This document shows, piece after piece, positions 33,904 through 45,824 of a DNA stretch of 64,000 bases. This stretch comes from Saliniradius amylolyticus (lineage in GTDB: Bacteria; Pseudomonadota; Gammaproteobacteria; Enterobacterales; Alteromonadaceae). Location: assembly GCF_003143555.1 (NCBI RefSeq), contig NZ_CP029347.1:1302001-1366000 (forward strand), read 5' to 3'. The position numbers and the translations under genes were made by a program. The first letter of the stretch is position 1; each line of letters opens with the position of its first letter. The notes below the pieces were generated by a model, which searched no databases, was not told the DNA's origin, and was given only the letters and a program-made list of their open reading frames with translations.

Positions 33904-34683
33904 ATGTCTCGTTGGCTACTACTCATAGCATTATGGTTTCACTGTGAAGCTGGATTGGCTGCAGCCAAGGTATCCATTACAGTATTTGATAATCATGAGG
34001 AATTCACACGTCTGTCGCCTGCTTATGGACTGTCATGGACACTGCTCGAACAAGCAGCACGAAAGGCAGAAATTCAGTTTGATAAAAGAAGTACGGTTTG
34101 GTTGGGGGCTCAGCGGCGAGTCAAGGCGCATAAGTCGGATCTGGCTTTTGGGGCACTGTACTCCGAAGAGCGGGCAAAGTGGGCTTATTTCAGCTTGCCC
34201 ATGGCAACCGAATCTTCTGCCCTCTATGTGCCAGCTCATGTTAACGCCGGCCCTATTGATTACAAGGACAGTATTGTGGGTGTCTCGAACGGCTCAATAC
34301 AACATCGTTATGCTCAGAAAAAAGGGTTTAACCAAATTTACCCGGCACGTTCGGCGTTTGACCTTTTCGCCGCCTTAAACGGCCAGCGCATTGACTATGC
34401 GCTGTTATCCGACGCGTTTGTGCGAGTCTATTGTCAGAGTCACGAGGTCGATTTGTGCCCTAAACGAGTGACCGAATCCTTGATTCATACGACGGTACAT
34501 TTTGTCACCGCCAACGATAACCGGCCTATGATTAACGTGGTAAAGCGGCTCAACCAGGCACTGCTTAGTATGGGGGACTCACCACAAGTTAAAGCTCTAT
34601 TTGAACGATATGGCTTTAGCAATGATCAGTATCAGCAGTGGCTGGATTTAATTCAGTCTTCACCGAAACTCAACCGGCCTTAG
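33904..34683 (+). CDS. Periplasmic extracellular-solute-binding (family 3-like) protein
   Basis: A 259-residue protein with a signal peptide ([20 protein letters not shown]). The fold of amino-acid-type solute-binding proteins is suggested by the N-terminal strand [10 protein letters not shown], the [22 protein letters not shown] block, which resembles the hinge region with its aromatic/charged pair, SIVGVSNGS and DYALLSD. No permease or ATPase gene is adjacent, so it may act as a sensor input or in binding rather than in a classical ABC importer. The last 14 bases overlap convergent cmoB. Confidence 0.7.
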   Translation: MSRWLLLIALWFHCEAGLAAAKVSITVFDNHEEFTRLSPAYGLSWTLLEQAARKAEIQFDKRSTVWLGAQRRVKAHKSDLAFGALYSEERAKWAYFSLPMATESSALYVPAHVNAGPIDYKDSIVGVSNGSIQHRYAQKKGFNQIYPARSAFDLFAALNGQRIDYALLSDAFVRVYCQSHEVDLCPKRVTESLIHTTVHFVTANDNRPMINVVKRLNQALLSMGDSPQVKALFERYGFSNDQYQQWLDLIQSSPKLNRP

Positions 34684-35647
34684 CGACTAACACGGCCCGA
34701 ATTGGAGCTGGATAGCCTTCGATGGTCTTGTTCTGATCGGCTGGGTCTAAAAAGTTGGCTAATGAATGACTGGTCATCCAGCTAGTGCTGCGCTGCTCAT
34801 CTACGGTCGTTTGATTGATATCCACCACTTTAATATCGCTAAAGCCAACCCGGGTTAACCACTGAGTTAACGCGGCTGTGCTGGGAATAAACCAGACATT
34901 TCGCATCTGCGCATAGCGCTCACCAGGGACCAGTACACTGTGCTCATCGCCCTCGATAACCAGGGTTTCCAGCACCAATTCACCATCTTTTTTAAGTAAG
35001 CCTTTTAGCTGGTATAGAAAGTCGACGGGGCTGCGTCGGTGATAGAATACGCCCATGGAGAACACCGTATCCAACGCTTTTAATTCCGGCAGATGTTCGA
35101 TGCCAAGGGGCAACAGGTTAATATTACCGGCTGGATAAAAGTGTTTAATGGCCTGGAATTGCAGGAAAAACGGCAGGTAAGGGTCAACACCAATGACCTC
35201 TCGGGCGCCTTCTCCAAGCATCCGCCACAGGTGATATCCGCTACCACAGCCAATATCCAGCACTGTCTTATTCGCTAGAGGACGGATGTGAGGCAAGACT
35301 CGGTCCCACTTCCAGTCTGAACGCCACTCCGTATCCAGATGAATACCGTGAATATGGAAGGGGCCTTTACGCCAAGGCTTAAAGCGTTGCAGCAGGCCGG
35401 TGATTTGCTTTTGGGTATACTCTTCTACCTTTTGACCGGAGCCGATTTTTACCTGAGTTTGTAAGTCCACCTCGTCGGCGTCCAGATCCGGCAGCTTGCC
35501 GATAAGTTTCAGGCCTTTTTGTAACTCTTGCTTATTGGTCTGCTGCCATTGGGCAAGCTGAGCGGGCAGGGTGGTCAGCCAGTGGCCAAGCTCCGTTGAT
35601 GCAATACGCGTGTAGAATTCGCTAAAGGCAGGGAGAGTGTTATTCAT
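34670..35647 (-). CDS. cmoB: tRNA U34 carboxymethyltransferase CmoB
   Basis: A 325-residue enzyme that uses carboxy-S-adenosyl-L-methionine to convert 5-hydroxyuridine at tRNA position 34 into cmo5U, widening wobble decoding. The SAM-type fold has [20 protein letters not shown], the motif [15 protein letters not shown] and an N-terminal helical domain with a [10 protein letters not shown] segment. Length equals the E. coli protein (323). It starts four bases inside the cmoA stop, so cmoA-cmoB form a coupled operon as in E. coli. Confidence 0.95.
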   Translation of the reverse strand: MNNTLPAFSEFYTRIASTELGHWLTTLPAQLAQWQQTNKQELQKGLKLIGKLPDLDADEVDLQTQVKIGSGQKVEEYTQKQITGLLQRFKPWRKGPFHIHGIHLDTEWRSDWKWDRVLPHIRPLANKTVLDIGCGSGYHLWRMLGEGAREVIGVDPYLPFFLQFQAIKHFYPAGNINLLPLGIEHLPELKALDTVFSMGVFYHRRSPVDFLYQLKGLLKKDGELVLETLVIEGDEHSVLVPGERYAQMRNVWFIPSTAALTQWLTRVGFSDIKVVDINQTTVDEQRSTSWMTSHSLANFLDPADQNKTIEGYPAPIRAVLVAKAG

Positions 35648-36375
35648 TTGATGGCCACCATTGAGGCAAAATTAAAGCATTTGAACCACAATACAACGTC
35701 CTTAAAGCCCGCTTGAGTGAGCCTTTCATGGTGGGCATCAAAGCTGTCGATGCGCATCACGTTTTCCAGAGCGGTGCGCTTCTGGCTGATCTCTAATTCA
35801 CTGTAACCATTGCGACGCTTAAATTCGTGGTGCAGTTCGACCAGTAGTTCATTGCCTTGGGTTGTGGAATGACTGAGTTTCTCCGACAGTATCAGAATAC
35901 CGCCCTCCACCATGCCCGCGTAGATCCTGGCAAGCAAACTCTGGCGCTGCTCGGGTGGGATGAACTGTAAGGTAAAGTTCATAACGACCACCGAGGCATT
36001 TTTTATGTTGATATTTTGAAGGTCGTCACAGACGACAGAAATGGGCGTCTCGGACTTGTAAGCCTGAATATGACGTTGACATTTTTCCACCATGGCTTCG
36101 GAGTTGTCCACCGCCACGATGTCGGTATTATTCGACTGTACATAGCGGCTCATAGACAAACTGGCCGCGCCCAGCGAGCAGCCTAAGTCGTACAAGCGAG
36201 TATCTGGCTGGGCGTAGTGTCCGGCAAGTTGGCCGATGGCATCCACAATGGTGTTGTAGCCCGGTACCGAGCGTTGAATCATGTCCGGAAAGACTTCAGC
36301 CACGCTCTCATCAAAGCGAAAGTCGCTAACCTGAGCCATAGGGCTGGAATAGATGGTGTCTTGTGGGGTTGCCAT
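35644..36375 (-). CDS. cmoA: Carboxy-S-adenosyl-L-methionine synthase CmoA
   Basis: A 243-residue enzyme that makes carboxy-SAM from SAM and prephenate, the cofactor for CmoB. The core is a Rossmann methyltransferase with [15 protein letters not shown], then [13 protein letters not shown] and [10 protein letters not shown]. The N-terminal [25 protein letters not shown] is characteristic of CmoA. It overlaps cmoB by four bases. It should be made upstream of and with cmoB. Confidence 0.95.
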   Translation of the reverse strand: MATPQDTIYSSPMAQVSDFRFDESVAEVFPDMIQRSVPGYNTIVDAIGQLAGHYAQPDTRLYDLGCSLGAASLSMSRYVQSNNTDIVAVDNSEAMVEKCQRHIQAYKSETPISVVCDDLQNINIKNASVVVMNFTLQFIPPEQRQSLLARIYAGMVEGGILILSEKLSHSTTQGNELLVELHHEFKRRNGYSELEISQKRTALENVMRIDSFDAHHERLTQAGFKDVVLWFKCFNFASMVAIK

Positions 36376-36487
36376 AATCTGCTTGTATTGCCGGAAGATG
36401 GCGGGATTTTAGCGGAATTAGCGTTGAAAGAAAAAGGCTGGCTCCTGACGTAGAGCCAGCAAGGTCGGTAAAAGTGCAGGCAGCCTC

Positions 36488-37636
36488 TTAAAAACTGTAC
36501 TTGGCGGAAAACTGTAATCTGTCCATGTCACCGTCGGTTCCGGACTCCAACTCCCGGGTTGCTTTGGCGTACTCAACACCAAAGGTGAGAGCGGGGGTGG
36601 GAGAATACAAAGCATTTATGCGCAAACTGTTGGTCATCTTCGTCGCGTTTGCGCCGGTCAGGGCGGTATCGTTGTCGGCGTTAAAGAACGAATAGCTTAA
36701 GCTGGAGCGCCACTGTTCGCTCCACCAGTGACGATAAGCCACCAGACCGCCGGTAGCATCTATGGCTTCAAGCTCACCATTGGCATCTAAAACGGCGCCG
36801 TTGGCGGTATTCAGTCCCAGGTAGCGTCCGAGGCCAGAGCCGGAGTTAATCATTAGCTTGAGGTCGTCACGGCCGATGTTGATCTTAGCTGAAAGACTCA
36901 GGCCTACGGCGGTAATACTGTCATCAATATTGCTTGCCGTATCTTCATAGGACAGCTGACGTAATAAGCCTGCCAGGCTGATGTGCCCCCAGCCTCCTTT
37001 GTAGGTATAACGGGCGACGAAGTCCGGTACGGCGTTATCATCGGCGATAATTCGTCCACCGCCGCCAAAAGGGGTGATGGTCGTTTCTGGATTTTCGATG
37101 GCAATAGCAAAGCCGCCATTGGTATAGCGAATCATGGCTTGGCGCACAAAGATAGTACCATCGGTGGCACCAATAAAGTCCAGAGTTTCCGGTAGCACGG
37201 CCACGTCCTGAAAGGTACTCCAGCTCTGGCCAAACAACCAGTTATCGTATTGCAGGCTGGCGATCCTGATTCTGGGGCTGTAGGAATTGGAGATGCGCTC
37301 GTCACCATTTGGGGTGGCCATAAAGTCCATTTCGATACGGGTAGTGATAGCTTTGCCGTTATCCAGTGAGGTTTTGGTCCCAAGCTTAAAGCGGCTCTGA
37401 CGGGCGTGCATATCAAAAGCGGTACTTTCCTCTACACCTTCAACGGGAACCAGTGCCGGAATATAAAAATCGCGACCTATATTGCCTGAGGAAAGATCGC
37501 CATCGGAATACTGGCTGGCGATGGCATCGAGTTTTATGTATCCACCGTAGCTGAATTCTGTATTGTTTAATGCATCGGCCCCAACGGGTAGAGTACACGC
37601 AGCCAACAATGCGGTCAGTGTGGTTATTGTTTTCAC
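36488..37636 (-). CDS. DcaP-like outer-membrane porin
   Basis: A 382-residue protein with signal peptide (KTITTLTALLAACTLPVGADA) and a series of amphipathic strands ending in LQFSAKYSF, a BAM signal with terminal Phe. The order FSYGGYIKLDAIAS, RQSRFKLGTKT, TRIEMDF and QSWSTFQD matches DcaP-type trimeric porins of Acinetobacter and Pseudomonas relatives. It may import small organic acids; placement divergent from acs suggests a link with acetate or fatty-acid growth, which is inference. A GTG start at 37636 follows GAGGA at the right distance. Confidence 0.75.
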   Translation of the reverse strand: MKTITTLTALLAACTLPVGADALNNTEFSYGGYIKLDAIASQYSDGDLSSGNIGRDFYIPALVPVEGVEESTAFDMHARQSRFKLGTKTSLDNGKAITTRIEMDFMATPNGDERISNSYSPRIRIASLQYDNWLFGQSWSTFQDVAVLPETLDFIGATDGTIFVRQAMIRYTNGGFAIAIENPETTITPFGGGGRIIADDNAVPDFVARYTYKGGWGHISLAGLLRQLSYEDTASNIDDSITAVGLSLSAKINIGRDDLKLMINSGSGLGRYLGLNTANGAVLDANGELEAIDATGGLVAYRHWWSEQWRSSLSYSFFNADNDTALTGANATKMTNSLRINALYSPTPALTFGVEYAKATRELESGTDGDMDRLQFSAKYSF

Positions 37637-37880
37637 GGTTATGTCCTCGCAAACTATGACAATGTCACTGTTGTGTACGAATGGGGAGACCTCAATCTGA
37701 CCTTGGTCGTATAGACCTAAGTCGAAGACAGTTCGGTTTTTGTTAAGCGAGTATTAATAGGGGCTGGACTGTGTTCTACCCTTTATTTACAAGTTGTTAG
37801 ACTATGGTCTAATACTGTCAGTCAAGTAACGGCCTACCATAAACAAAAATTTTACAAACAGAACATTCTGGAGAGTGACT
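37637..37880. promoter_or_regulatory. Divergent control region of the porin and acs, with three GAC-N4-GTC sites
   Basis: A 244-bp non-coding region serving both directions. Three copies of GACNNNNGTC occur: GACCTTGGTC (37699-37708), GACCTAAGTC (37714-37723, 15 bp from the first) and GACTATGGTC (37800-37809, extended to TTAGAC/GTCTAA). A further GACAATGTC (three-base spacer) lies near 37660. NarL-family regulators bind such short inverted repeats, and a NarL-type regulator gene follows acs; the pairing is inference. Confidence 0.5.
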
Positions 37881-39824
<1,944 letters not shown>

Positions 39825-39849
39825 GTAAGTAGAGCCTGTTGGGGGAGTT

Positions 39850-40524
39850 ATGGCGCAATTTCTGATCGCCGATGATCATCCGTTATTTCGGGAAGCCTTA
39901 GGGGGTGCCCTGTCACAGATGTTTGATGATCTGGAAATTGTCCAGTCTGACTCCCTGGACACCACGCTCAAACAGCTCGAGCAGTATCCAGAGCTGGATC
40001 TGGTACTGCTCGATCTGCATATGCCTGGCTCTGGCGATCTCTATGGTCTGATTCGCTTGCGCGAGGATTACCCGACAGTACCTGTCGCGGTCATTTCCGG
40101 CAGCGACAGTCCAGAGATTATCTCTAAAGTGATGGGCTTTGGTGCGCTGGGCTTTATTCCAAAATCCGCCTCTACAGACGCCATCAAAGAGGCGGTTAGT
40201 GCCGTGATAGAAGGAGATAAGTGGGTGCCTGAGACAGTACGCGGCAAGCTCGCCAGCCTGTCACAGGAAGAACGGGATTTGGCCGCGAAGGTCGCCACTT
40301 TAACGCCTCAGCAATATAAGGTGTTGTATCTGCTGCACACCGGCCTGTTAAATAAACAAATCGCCTATGAACTAGGAATTACGGAAGCCACAGTGAAGGC
40401 TCATATGACGGCGATTTTCCGAAAGCTTGATGTATACAGTCGCATTCAGGCGGTACTGCTGGCGGAAAAGTTGCAGCTTGAGTCGCCCCAGGGAGCAGAT
40501 TCAACTGGAGCTAACTCAGCTTAA
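39850..40524 (+). CDS. NarL/LuxR-type response regulator, likely regulator of acs
   Basis: A 224-residue regulator: receiver with FLIADDHPLFREAL and phospho-acceptor Asp in DLVLLDLHMPGSGD, a Lys in GFIPKSAS, then a LuxR-type helix-turn-helix (LTPQQYKVLYLLHTGLLNKQIAYELGITEATVKAHMTAIFRKL). It lies 25 bp after acs. In Vibrio and Pseudomonas the acetate switch is controlled by CrbS/CrbR, and CrbR is of this type and often neighbours acs; no CrbS-like kinase is in the window, so the assignment is tentative. Confidence 0.75.
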   Translation: MAQFLIADDHPLFREALGGALSQMFDDLEIVQSDSLDTTLKQLEQYPELDLVLLDLHMPGSGDLYGLIRLREDYPTVPVAVISGSDSPEIISKVMGFGALGFIPKSASTDAIKEAVSAVIEGDKWVPETVRGKLASLSQEERDLAAKVATLTPQQYKVLYLLHTGLLNKQIAYELGITEATVKAHMTAIFRKLDVYSRIQAVLLAEKLQLESPQGADSTGANSA

Positions 40525-40596
40525 GATAACTATTTTCCCCGCCTTTTGAAAAGAGTACAGTAGGGCCGTATTCCAGCAGTATATTACGGAGCCTGA

Positions 40597-41592
40597 ATGA
40601 TCAACTATGCATTACCGGTGGTGGATTTACACCGCCACCTGGACGGCAATATTCACCCGAAAACCATCTGGGCACTAGCGCAAGAGCACCATCTGGAGTT
40701 ACCCGCAGACTCCCTGGAAGCTCTGATTCCCTTAGCGCAGGTACAGGGGCAGACCAGTGACCTGATGGATTTCTTACAAAAGCTCGATTATGGCGTGTCG
40801 GTGCTGGCGGATGTGGATGCCTGTCATCGGGTGGCCCATGAGAACATGCGCGATGCCGCCGAAGCCAAACTGGACTATGTCGAACTGAGGTTCTCGCCTT
40901 ACTATATGGCTCATACGCATGACTTACCCATGGCCGATGTAGTCGCCGCAGTGGTTGATGGCGTGCGTGCGGGCAGTCGCGAATTCGGTGTTAAGGCCAA
41001 CCTTATCGGCATTTTAAGTCGTACTTTTGGTGCCGATATTTGCATGCAAGAGTTACAGGCATTATTGACCCACCAGGATAAGATAAAAGCTTTGGATCTC
41101 GCTGGTGACGAGTTGGGCTATCCGGCTGAATTATTTCTGGAGCATTTTAAACAGGCTCGTGACGCAGGCTGGTTTATTACCATTCATGCTGGTGAGGCCG
41201 ATGGACCTCAAAGTGTGTGGAATGCCATCGAAAAGCTGGGCGCTAACCGAATCGGTCACGGGGTGGCAGCGACTCAGGATCCTAAATTGATGGATTATAT
41301 GGCAAGGCATGAGATATCCGTGGAATCTTGCCCTACCTCTAATTACCAAACTGCCACTATCGACGACATTAAAAAGCACCCCATGCCCACGTTTCTGGAG
41401 CATGGCATTAACGTCACTCTCGCTACCGACGACCCTGCCGTTTCCAATATCGACTTGGAAAATGAGTACCGAGTCGCCCATGAGGTGATTGGCATCAGTC
41501 AACGGCAGCTGGAACAAATTCAGTTAGGAGGGGTTAAGGCAGCCTTCTTGAGTGAAGCGGAAAAGCAACAACTGGCAGAAAAAGCACTTTGA
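40597..41592 (+). CDS. add: Adenosine deaminase
   Basis: A 331-residue zinc metallohydrolase converting adenosine to inosine. Zinc and catalytic residues are present: HLDGN near the start (LHRHLDGNIHP), FITIHAGEADG with the zinc His and catalytic Glu downstream, the IGHGVAAT His and the LATDDPAVS Asp pair. The VELRFSPYYMA block is typical of the bacterial ADA group. Length matches E. coli Add (333). It stands alone, 72 bp after the regulator gene. Confidence 0.93.
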   Translation: MINYALPVVDLHRHLDGNIHPKTIWALAQEHHLELPADSLEALIPLAQVQGQTSDLMDFLQKLDYGVSVLADVDACHRVAHENMRDAAEAKLDYVELRFSPYYMAHTHDLPMADVVAAVVDGVRAGSREFGVKANLIGILSRTFGADICMQELQALLTHQDKIKALDLAGDELGYPAELFLEHFKQARDAGWFITIHAGEADGPQSVWNAIEKLGANRIGHGVAATQDPKLMDYMARHEISVESCPTSNYQTATIDDIKKHPMPTFLEHGINVTLATDDPAVSNIDLENEYRVAHEVIGISQRQLEQIQLGGVKAAFLSEAEKQQLAEKAL

Positions 41593-41706
41593 CCATGCAG
41601 TCAGGCGTCTTCTCAGAAGCCTGACTGCAGGGAAACCCAAGGACATTGTCGGCCGGTATTGATAAAATGATTCAACGGGTGTCAATTTGGCAGTAAGAGA
41701 GAAGCC

Positions 41707-42252
41707 ATGTCTTCATTACAAGACCAATTATTACAAGCAGGGCTGACTGATAAGAAGCAGGCCCAGAGAGTCAAACAAGAACAACGAAAAAAGCATAAAG
41801 CTCAACGTAAGCAAAAAGTTGTGGAAGTGGATGAGTCCAAACTTGCCGCACAGAAAGCTCTCGAGGAAAAAAAGGCTCGTGACCGTGAGTTAAATGCTAA
41901 GAATAAAGCCGAGGCGCAAAAGCGTGAGGTTACGGCGCAGATCAAACAACTCATCCAGTCCAATGCTCAGCCAAAAGATAATGGCGATATTGCCTTTAAC
42001 TTCACGGATGACAGTAAGGTGAAGCAGCTGCATGTGAACGAACTCACTCACAAGCGCCTGACCAATGGTAAGCTAGCTATCGTGACGCTGGAAGGAACTT
42101 ACCAGATAGTGCCCATGCCTGTGGCCGATAAGATTGCTGAACGGGATGACAGCTATGTGCTGCATCGGGCCGATAAGGTGCAGGAAAATACTGGCACTGA
42201 AGAAGATGACTGGTATGCCGAGTATGAAATACCCGACGACTTAATGTGGTGA
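41707..42252 (+). CDS. yaiL: YaiL-like nucleoprotein/polynucleotide-associated protein (DUF2058)
   Basis: A 181-residue soluble protein. The N-terminal half is a very basic, Gln/Lys/Glu-rich helix (KKQAQRVKQEQRKKHKAQRKQK) likely to bind nucleic acid; the C-terminal half contains IAFNFTDDSKVKQLHVNELTHKRLTNGKLAIV and ends in an acidic tail. This matches E. coli YaiL, a DUF2058 protein described as polynucleotide-associated, whose function is not known. A stem-loop follows the stop codon. Confidence 0.8.
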   Translation: MSSLQDQLLQAGLTDKKQAQRVKQEQRKKHKAQRKQKVVEVDESKLAAQKALEEKKARDRELNAKNKAEAQKREVTAQIKQLIQSNAQPKDNGDIAFNFTDDSKVKQLHVNELTHKRLTNGKLAIVTLEGTYQIVPMPVADKIAERDDSYVLHRADKVQENTGTEEDDWYAEYEIPDDLMW

Positions 42253-42261
42253 TTTTGGCAT

Positions 42262-42290
42262 AAAAAAGCCGCTGATAGACTATCAGCGGC
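42262..42290. terminator. Hairpin after the YaiL-like gene
   Basis: A perfect ten-pair stem GCCGCTGATA / TATCAGCGGC with a GAC loop (42268-42290). An A6 run precedes it, so it has a T tract only when read on the minus strand; on the plus strand it lacks one. Confidence 0.55.
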
Positions 42291-42450
42291 AAGCGCCTGT
42301 CCCTGGCGACTCAGGCTAGGGCACCGGATTCGATCACCGGTACCAGTAAATCAGTCGACCCATAAACTGGAATAGTTTAAAACAGCACAAAAAACGCGCT
42401 ATGCTGGAGTCTAAGCATTTGATTTTGCGTGGACTCTAAGGAGATTTAGC

Positions 42451-42834
42451 GTGATTACTTTACTCTATGCCAGTGTGCTGGCAATTTTGCTCTTGGTTTT
42501 GTCCTACAACGTAGTGACCTATCGTCGAAAGCACCAGATCTCTACCGGCGATGGTGGGAATAAACTTTTGGAGATCGCTGCCCGCGCCCACGGCAACGCG
42601 GTTGAGAACATCCCTTTTGCGCTGTTGCTTATTTATTTACTGGAACAGTCGGGCTTAGCACCATGGATCATACACCTTCTCGGTATCGTACTGCTATTAG
42701 GGCGACTCTCGCATGCCCATGGATTGCTGCGCTCAAAAATACCCTTTCGCTTCTGGGGCATGGTGATGACCTATGTGGTTTTTATTGCCGGTGCCGTGTT
42801 GGGGTTAGTGCAGGTGGTGATGCGACTGGTCTAG
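42451..42834 (+). CDS. MAPEG family membrane protein
   Basis: A 127-residue integral membrane protein with four predicted helices, belonging to the MAPEG group (membrane-associated proteins in eicosanoid and glutathione metabolism; bacterial members include YecN). Characteristic is EIAARAHGNAVENIPFALLLIYLLE, with the Arg/His/Asn/Glu residues that bind glutathione in the family, and LGRLSHAHGLL. Bacterial members may be glutathione transferases of unknown substrate. Starts with GTG at 42451 behind AAGGAG. It is followed after one base by the next gene. Confidence 0.8.
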   Translation: MITLLYASVLAILLLVLSYNVVTYRRKHQISTGDGGNKLLEIAARAHGNAVENIPFALLLIYLLEQSGLAPWIIHLLGIVLLLGRLSHAHGLLRSKIPFRFWGMVMTYVVFIAGAVLGLVQVVMRLV

Positions 42835-42835
42835 G

Positions 42836-43357
42836 ATGAAAAGTGTGCTGCTGCATTTGCTGAATTACCTGAGACTGGGGATCTTTGTGGCGCTGCTCCT
42901 TTCAGGAGTACAGGTGCCCGCCTTTATCGATCAGTATCAGGACACGGTAACGGCACACTTGTCTGAAGCCAGACAGAATCTGGCGCCGTACCGGCAGGAC
43001 GCGGAGCGCTTTACTGATGGTCGGTTGGATGCGTTGATTGTGCGTTATCTTGGCAACTCGGATCCAGCGATTGTCGCGGGAGGCCGCAACCTGCGGGCCT
43101 TGGTGGCTCGCGTGACGTATCTTAACGATCTTAATCAGCGTCTGTCACAACAAAACAGTCTGCAGAATGCGTGGTTGATGATGCTCCAACCTGACAGACA
43201 ACTCCTGAGCGAGGCGCAGCAAAGCTACAGTTATCAGATACAGCTAAATCCAGTTGCTATTGGTTGGGGTGTTTTCAGCGGGCTATTGGGTCTGATTTTG
43301 ATAGATTTACTCTTCGGGATACTGATTCGTTCAGGGCGTCAGAGTGTTACGCCGTAA
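42836..43357 (+). CDS. DUF2937 family membrane protein
   Basis: A 173-residue protein with an N-terminal signal-anchor (LLNYLRLGIFVALLLSGVQV) and a C-terminal transmembrane segment (AIGWGVFSGLLGLILIDLLFGIL), the rest being periplasmic. The PAFIDQYQ motif, where the long segment after the first helix begins, is typical of DUF2937, a family of unknown function. Starts one base after the MAPEG gene stop, so the pair is an operon. A strong terminator follows. Confidence 0.75.
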   Translation: MKSVLLHLLNYLRLGIFVALLLSGVQVPAFIDQYQDTVTAHLSEARQNLAPYRQDAERFTDGRLDALIVRYLGNSDPAIVAGGRNLRALVARVTYLNDLNQRLSQQNSLQNAWLMMLQPDRQLLSEAQQSYSYQIQLNPVAIGWGVFSGLLGLILIDLLFGILIRSGRQSVTP

Positions 43358-43380
43358 TTTAATCTATCTTGAGGTTATCT

Positions 43381-43409
43381 AAAAAAGGCCGCATTATGCG
43401 GCCTTTTTA
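43381..43409. terminator. Bidirectional Rho-independent terminator
   Basis: AAAAAAGGCCGCAT and ATGCGGCCTTTTT form a stem with an AT-rich loop, with an A run on one side and a T run on the other. It ends the MAPEG/DUF2937 operon on the plus strand and the TonB receptor gene on the minus strand. Confidence 0.88.
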
Positions 43410-43427
43410 CTTTCCAGGGATGGCGTC

Positions 43428-45824
43428 TTAGAACATGGTTCTGAAGGTAACGCCAAAGGTTCTGGGCTGATTAGTCCGATAAGCCAGTCTGGCCCGGCCG
43501 CCGCGTTCACGGTCGAAAGACAGGTTGGCATTTTCATCGGTGACGTTATTGGCGTAGATCACCACATCATAATCGTCATAAGTTAATCCCAGGCTCAGGT
43601 TCAAAGTGGAGTAGGCATCCAGTTCCAAATCCAGCTCGGTCACTTCGTTACCCGTTGCGCCCCCAAAAGGCAGACCGGATACAAACACACCCGCTCCTTC
43701 TACCTGGTCGCCAGGCTGAGTGATGCGGTCACCAACGTATTGGAACGACGCGTTCATATAAGCACTGTCCGAACCGAGCAGGCCGGAATCAAAGTCGTAA
43801 GTTGTGCCCAATGAAAACTGCAGCTCGGGAACTGATGCCAGACGGTTGCCTTCTTTAACCCCGCCCAGTACTGAGCCTGTGCTGTCCAGCACCGTGGAGT
43901 CAAACTCTGCTTTCACCCAGCTACCGGCGGCAGTGACGTAAAGATTATCTGTGGCCTGACGACTCAGCTCAAACTCCAGTCCATTAGTATGGGCCTCAGG
44001 CACATTAAAGGAGATTCGAGACGAGCATGACCCCGCATCCAGAGTAACCTGAAGATCCTCAATATCGGTATAGAACAGCGCCATATTCGCTGTCCAGCCG
44101 CGATCCTGAGCCTTAAAACCGACTTCATAGTTGACCAGTTTCTCGTCATCATAGCTTTGGAAACTGCCAAATACCTGTTCGTCCTCATCGTTACACAGGC
44201 TGCTGTTCAGTGGATCGTTAACACCACCAAGTCTGAAACCTTGTGACACCTGAGCGTTCAGGTTTACGGTGTCGTTCAGCTTGTAGCTGGCGATAGCACG
44301 AGAGGTGAAGCCGTCTGACTCGGTAGAGTCGGTCTGGTCATCGCTGTTCGAGAACAGGCCACCGGTCTTAAAGCGGCGAGACTCTTCATAATCATAGAAG
44401 CGGCTGCCGAGAGTCAGGGTCAGGTCCTTATTGACATCGTAGTTAACCTCGCCAAAAACGGCCAGCTGTTCCAGGTCGTAAGGCAGGTAGGAGTTATAGG
44501 GCGAGTTCAGCATAAAGCCATTGGCCAGGGCTTCAGATGTCCCTTCGCCAAATATGGCGTCTGTGTAGGCATCGTATCCGGGGGTCGGCAGCCGTTGATT
44601 ATACTCCCTTTGGGTATCAGCGTAGAACACGCCTGCAACCCACTGAAGAGGCTCAACCGTATTAGAGCTAAAGCGCAGTTCTATCGTATCCTGTTCTACC
44701 TCGGTTCCATCTCTGAGGTTGGAGGGTAATGTTACTGCCTCATCGGGGAATCCGAGATCAACACTGACACTGCCGGTCAGAGCAGAAGCATCACGACTGA
44801 CCATGATCTCACGATCGGTGTAGCTGTAGATGAAGTCCATATCCATTGTGTCCATGGTCCACTTGGCGGTCAGATCGGCTATCAGGGTCTCGTCCTTAAA
44901 GCCTTCATCCAGCAGCAGGTATTGCTCGCGCTCGCCCAGTTGAATTGGAGTTCGCTCGGTGGTGTAGGGATTGGCAAACAGGTTGAACACTTCCTGGCGA
45001 TTAAAGCCATCCATATCGATTTCCTGGTACACCACTCGTGGAGTGATAGTCAGATCAGGCGTGACTTCCCATTTCAGGGCCAGGCGGCCACCCGTGCGGC
45101 TGCCGCTGTTTACGTCTTCTTCGAAACCACCACCTTCTTTATACGCATCGATATAGCCGCCATACTGAGTGGAATAGAGCACACCGCGCAGCGCCATATC
45201 GTCAGTCAGGGGCAGGTTATACATGCCTTTTAAGTGTCCACCGGTACCACCATCGGTCATGGTATTTAGGTTTGCCTCAAAGCTGCCTTCGGTGATCCCT
45301 AACGCAGGTTGATTGGTGATGTAGCGGATGGTGCCACCAATTGAGCCGGAACCGAAAAGCGTGCCCTGAGGTCCCCGCAGGGTTTCGACGCGATTCAGGT
45401 CATAAAGGTCAATATCTGGGGTGAACAGGGATAAGGAAATCACGCTCTCATCCAGATAGACACCCACCTGTTCTTTGACGCCAGGTTGGTCACGGACGAT
45501 TTGACCGGCAGAGACACCACGAATGGCCACCTGACTCTGGCCTGGCCCCAGGTTTTGGATCACCAACCCGGCAATATTGCGCGACAGGTCTTCGAGGTTA
45601 CCGGCCCCGGCGCGCTCAATATCTCGCTGAGTCTGGGCATTGAGTGAAAAGGGAACTTCTTGCAGCGTCGCGGTGCGTTTCGTTGCAGTGACAAGGATCT
45701 GTTCGAACTCAGTATCCTGTTGTTCATTGTTATCCTCTTGCTGAGCAAAAGCGCTGCCACATGCCAGGCTCGCGATGGCTGCCGACAGTAGCGTTCTGCG
45801 AAAAGGCTTATTTGTGAGTGTCAT
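43428..45824 (-). CDS. TonB-dependent outer-membrane receptor
   Basis: A 798-residue outer-membrane receptor. A signal peptide (LTNKPFRRTLLSAAIASLACGSAFA) is followed by a TonB-box-like TEFEQILVTATKR, then the plug domain (GNLEDLSRNIAGLVIQN, RGVSAGQIVRDQPGV, VETLRGPQGTLFGSGSIGGTIRYITNQP), and the 22-strand barrel ending in FGVTFRTMF with terminal Phe. The barrel's substrate is not identifiable; no siderophore, B12 or ABC gene is adjacent. ATG 45824 with a GGAG site is preferred over the upstream ATG four codons earlier. Expression control was not read. Confidence 0.88.
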   Translation of the reverse strand: MTLTNKPFRRTLLSAAIASLACGSAFAQQEDNNEQQDTEFEQILVTATKRTATLQEVPFSLNAQTQRDIERAGAGNLEDLSRNIAGLVIQNLGPGQSQVAIRGVSAGQIVRDQPGVKEQVGVYLDESVISLSLFTPDIDLYDLNRVETLRGPQGTLFGSGSIGGTIRYITNQPALGITEGSFEANLNTMTDGGTGGHLKGMYNLPLTDDMALRGVLYSTQYGGYIDAYKEGGGFEEDVNSGSRTGGRLALKWEVTPDLTITPRVVYQEIDMDGFNRQEVFNLFANPYTTERTPIQLGEREQYLLLDEGFKDETLIADLTAKWTMDTMDMDFIYSYTDREIMVSRDASALTGSVSVDLGFPDEAVTLPSNLRDGTEVEQDTIELRFSSNTVEPLQWVAGVFYADTQREYNQRLPTPGYDAYTDAIFGEGTSEALANGFMLNSPYNSYLPYDLEQLAVFGEVNYDVNKDLTLTLGSRFYDYEESRRFKTGGLFSNSDDQTDSTESDGFTSRAIASYKLNDTVNLNAQVSQGFRLGGVNDPLNSSLCNDEDEQVFGSFQSYDDEKLVNYEVGFKAQDRGWTANMALFYTDIEDLQVTLDAGSCSSRISFNVPEAHTNGLEFELSRQATDNLYVTAAGSWVKAEFDSTVLDSTGSVLGGVKEGNRLASVPELQFSLGTTYDFDSGLLGSDSAYMNASFQYVGDRITQPGDQVEGAGVFVSGLPFGGATGNEVTELDLELDAYSTLNLSLGLTYDDYDVVIYANNVTDENANLSFDRERGGRARLAYRTNQPRTFGVTFRTMF

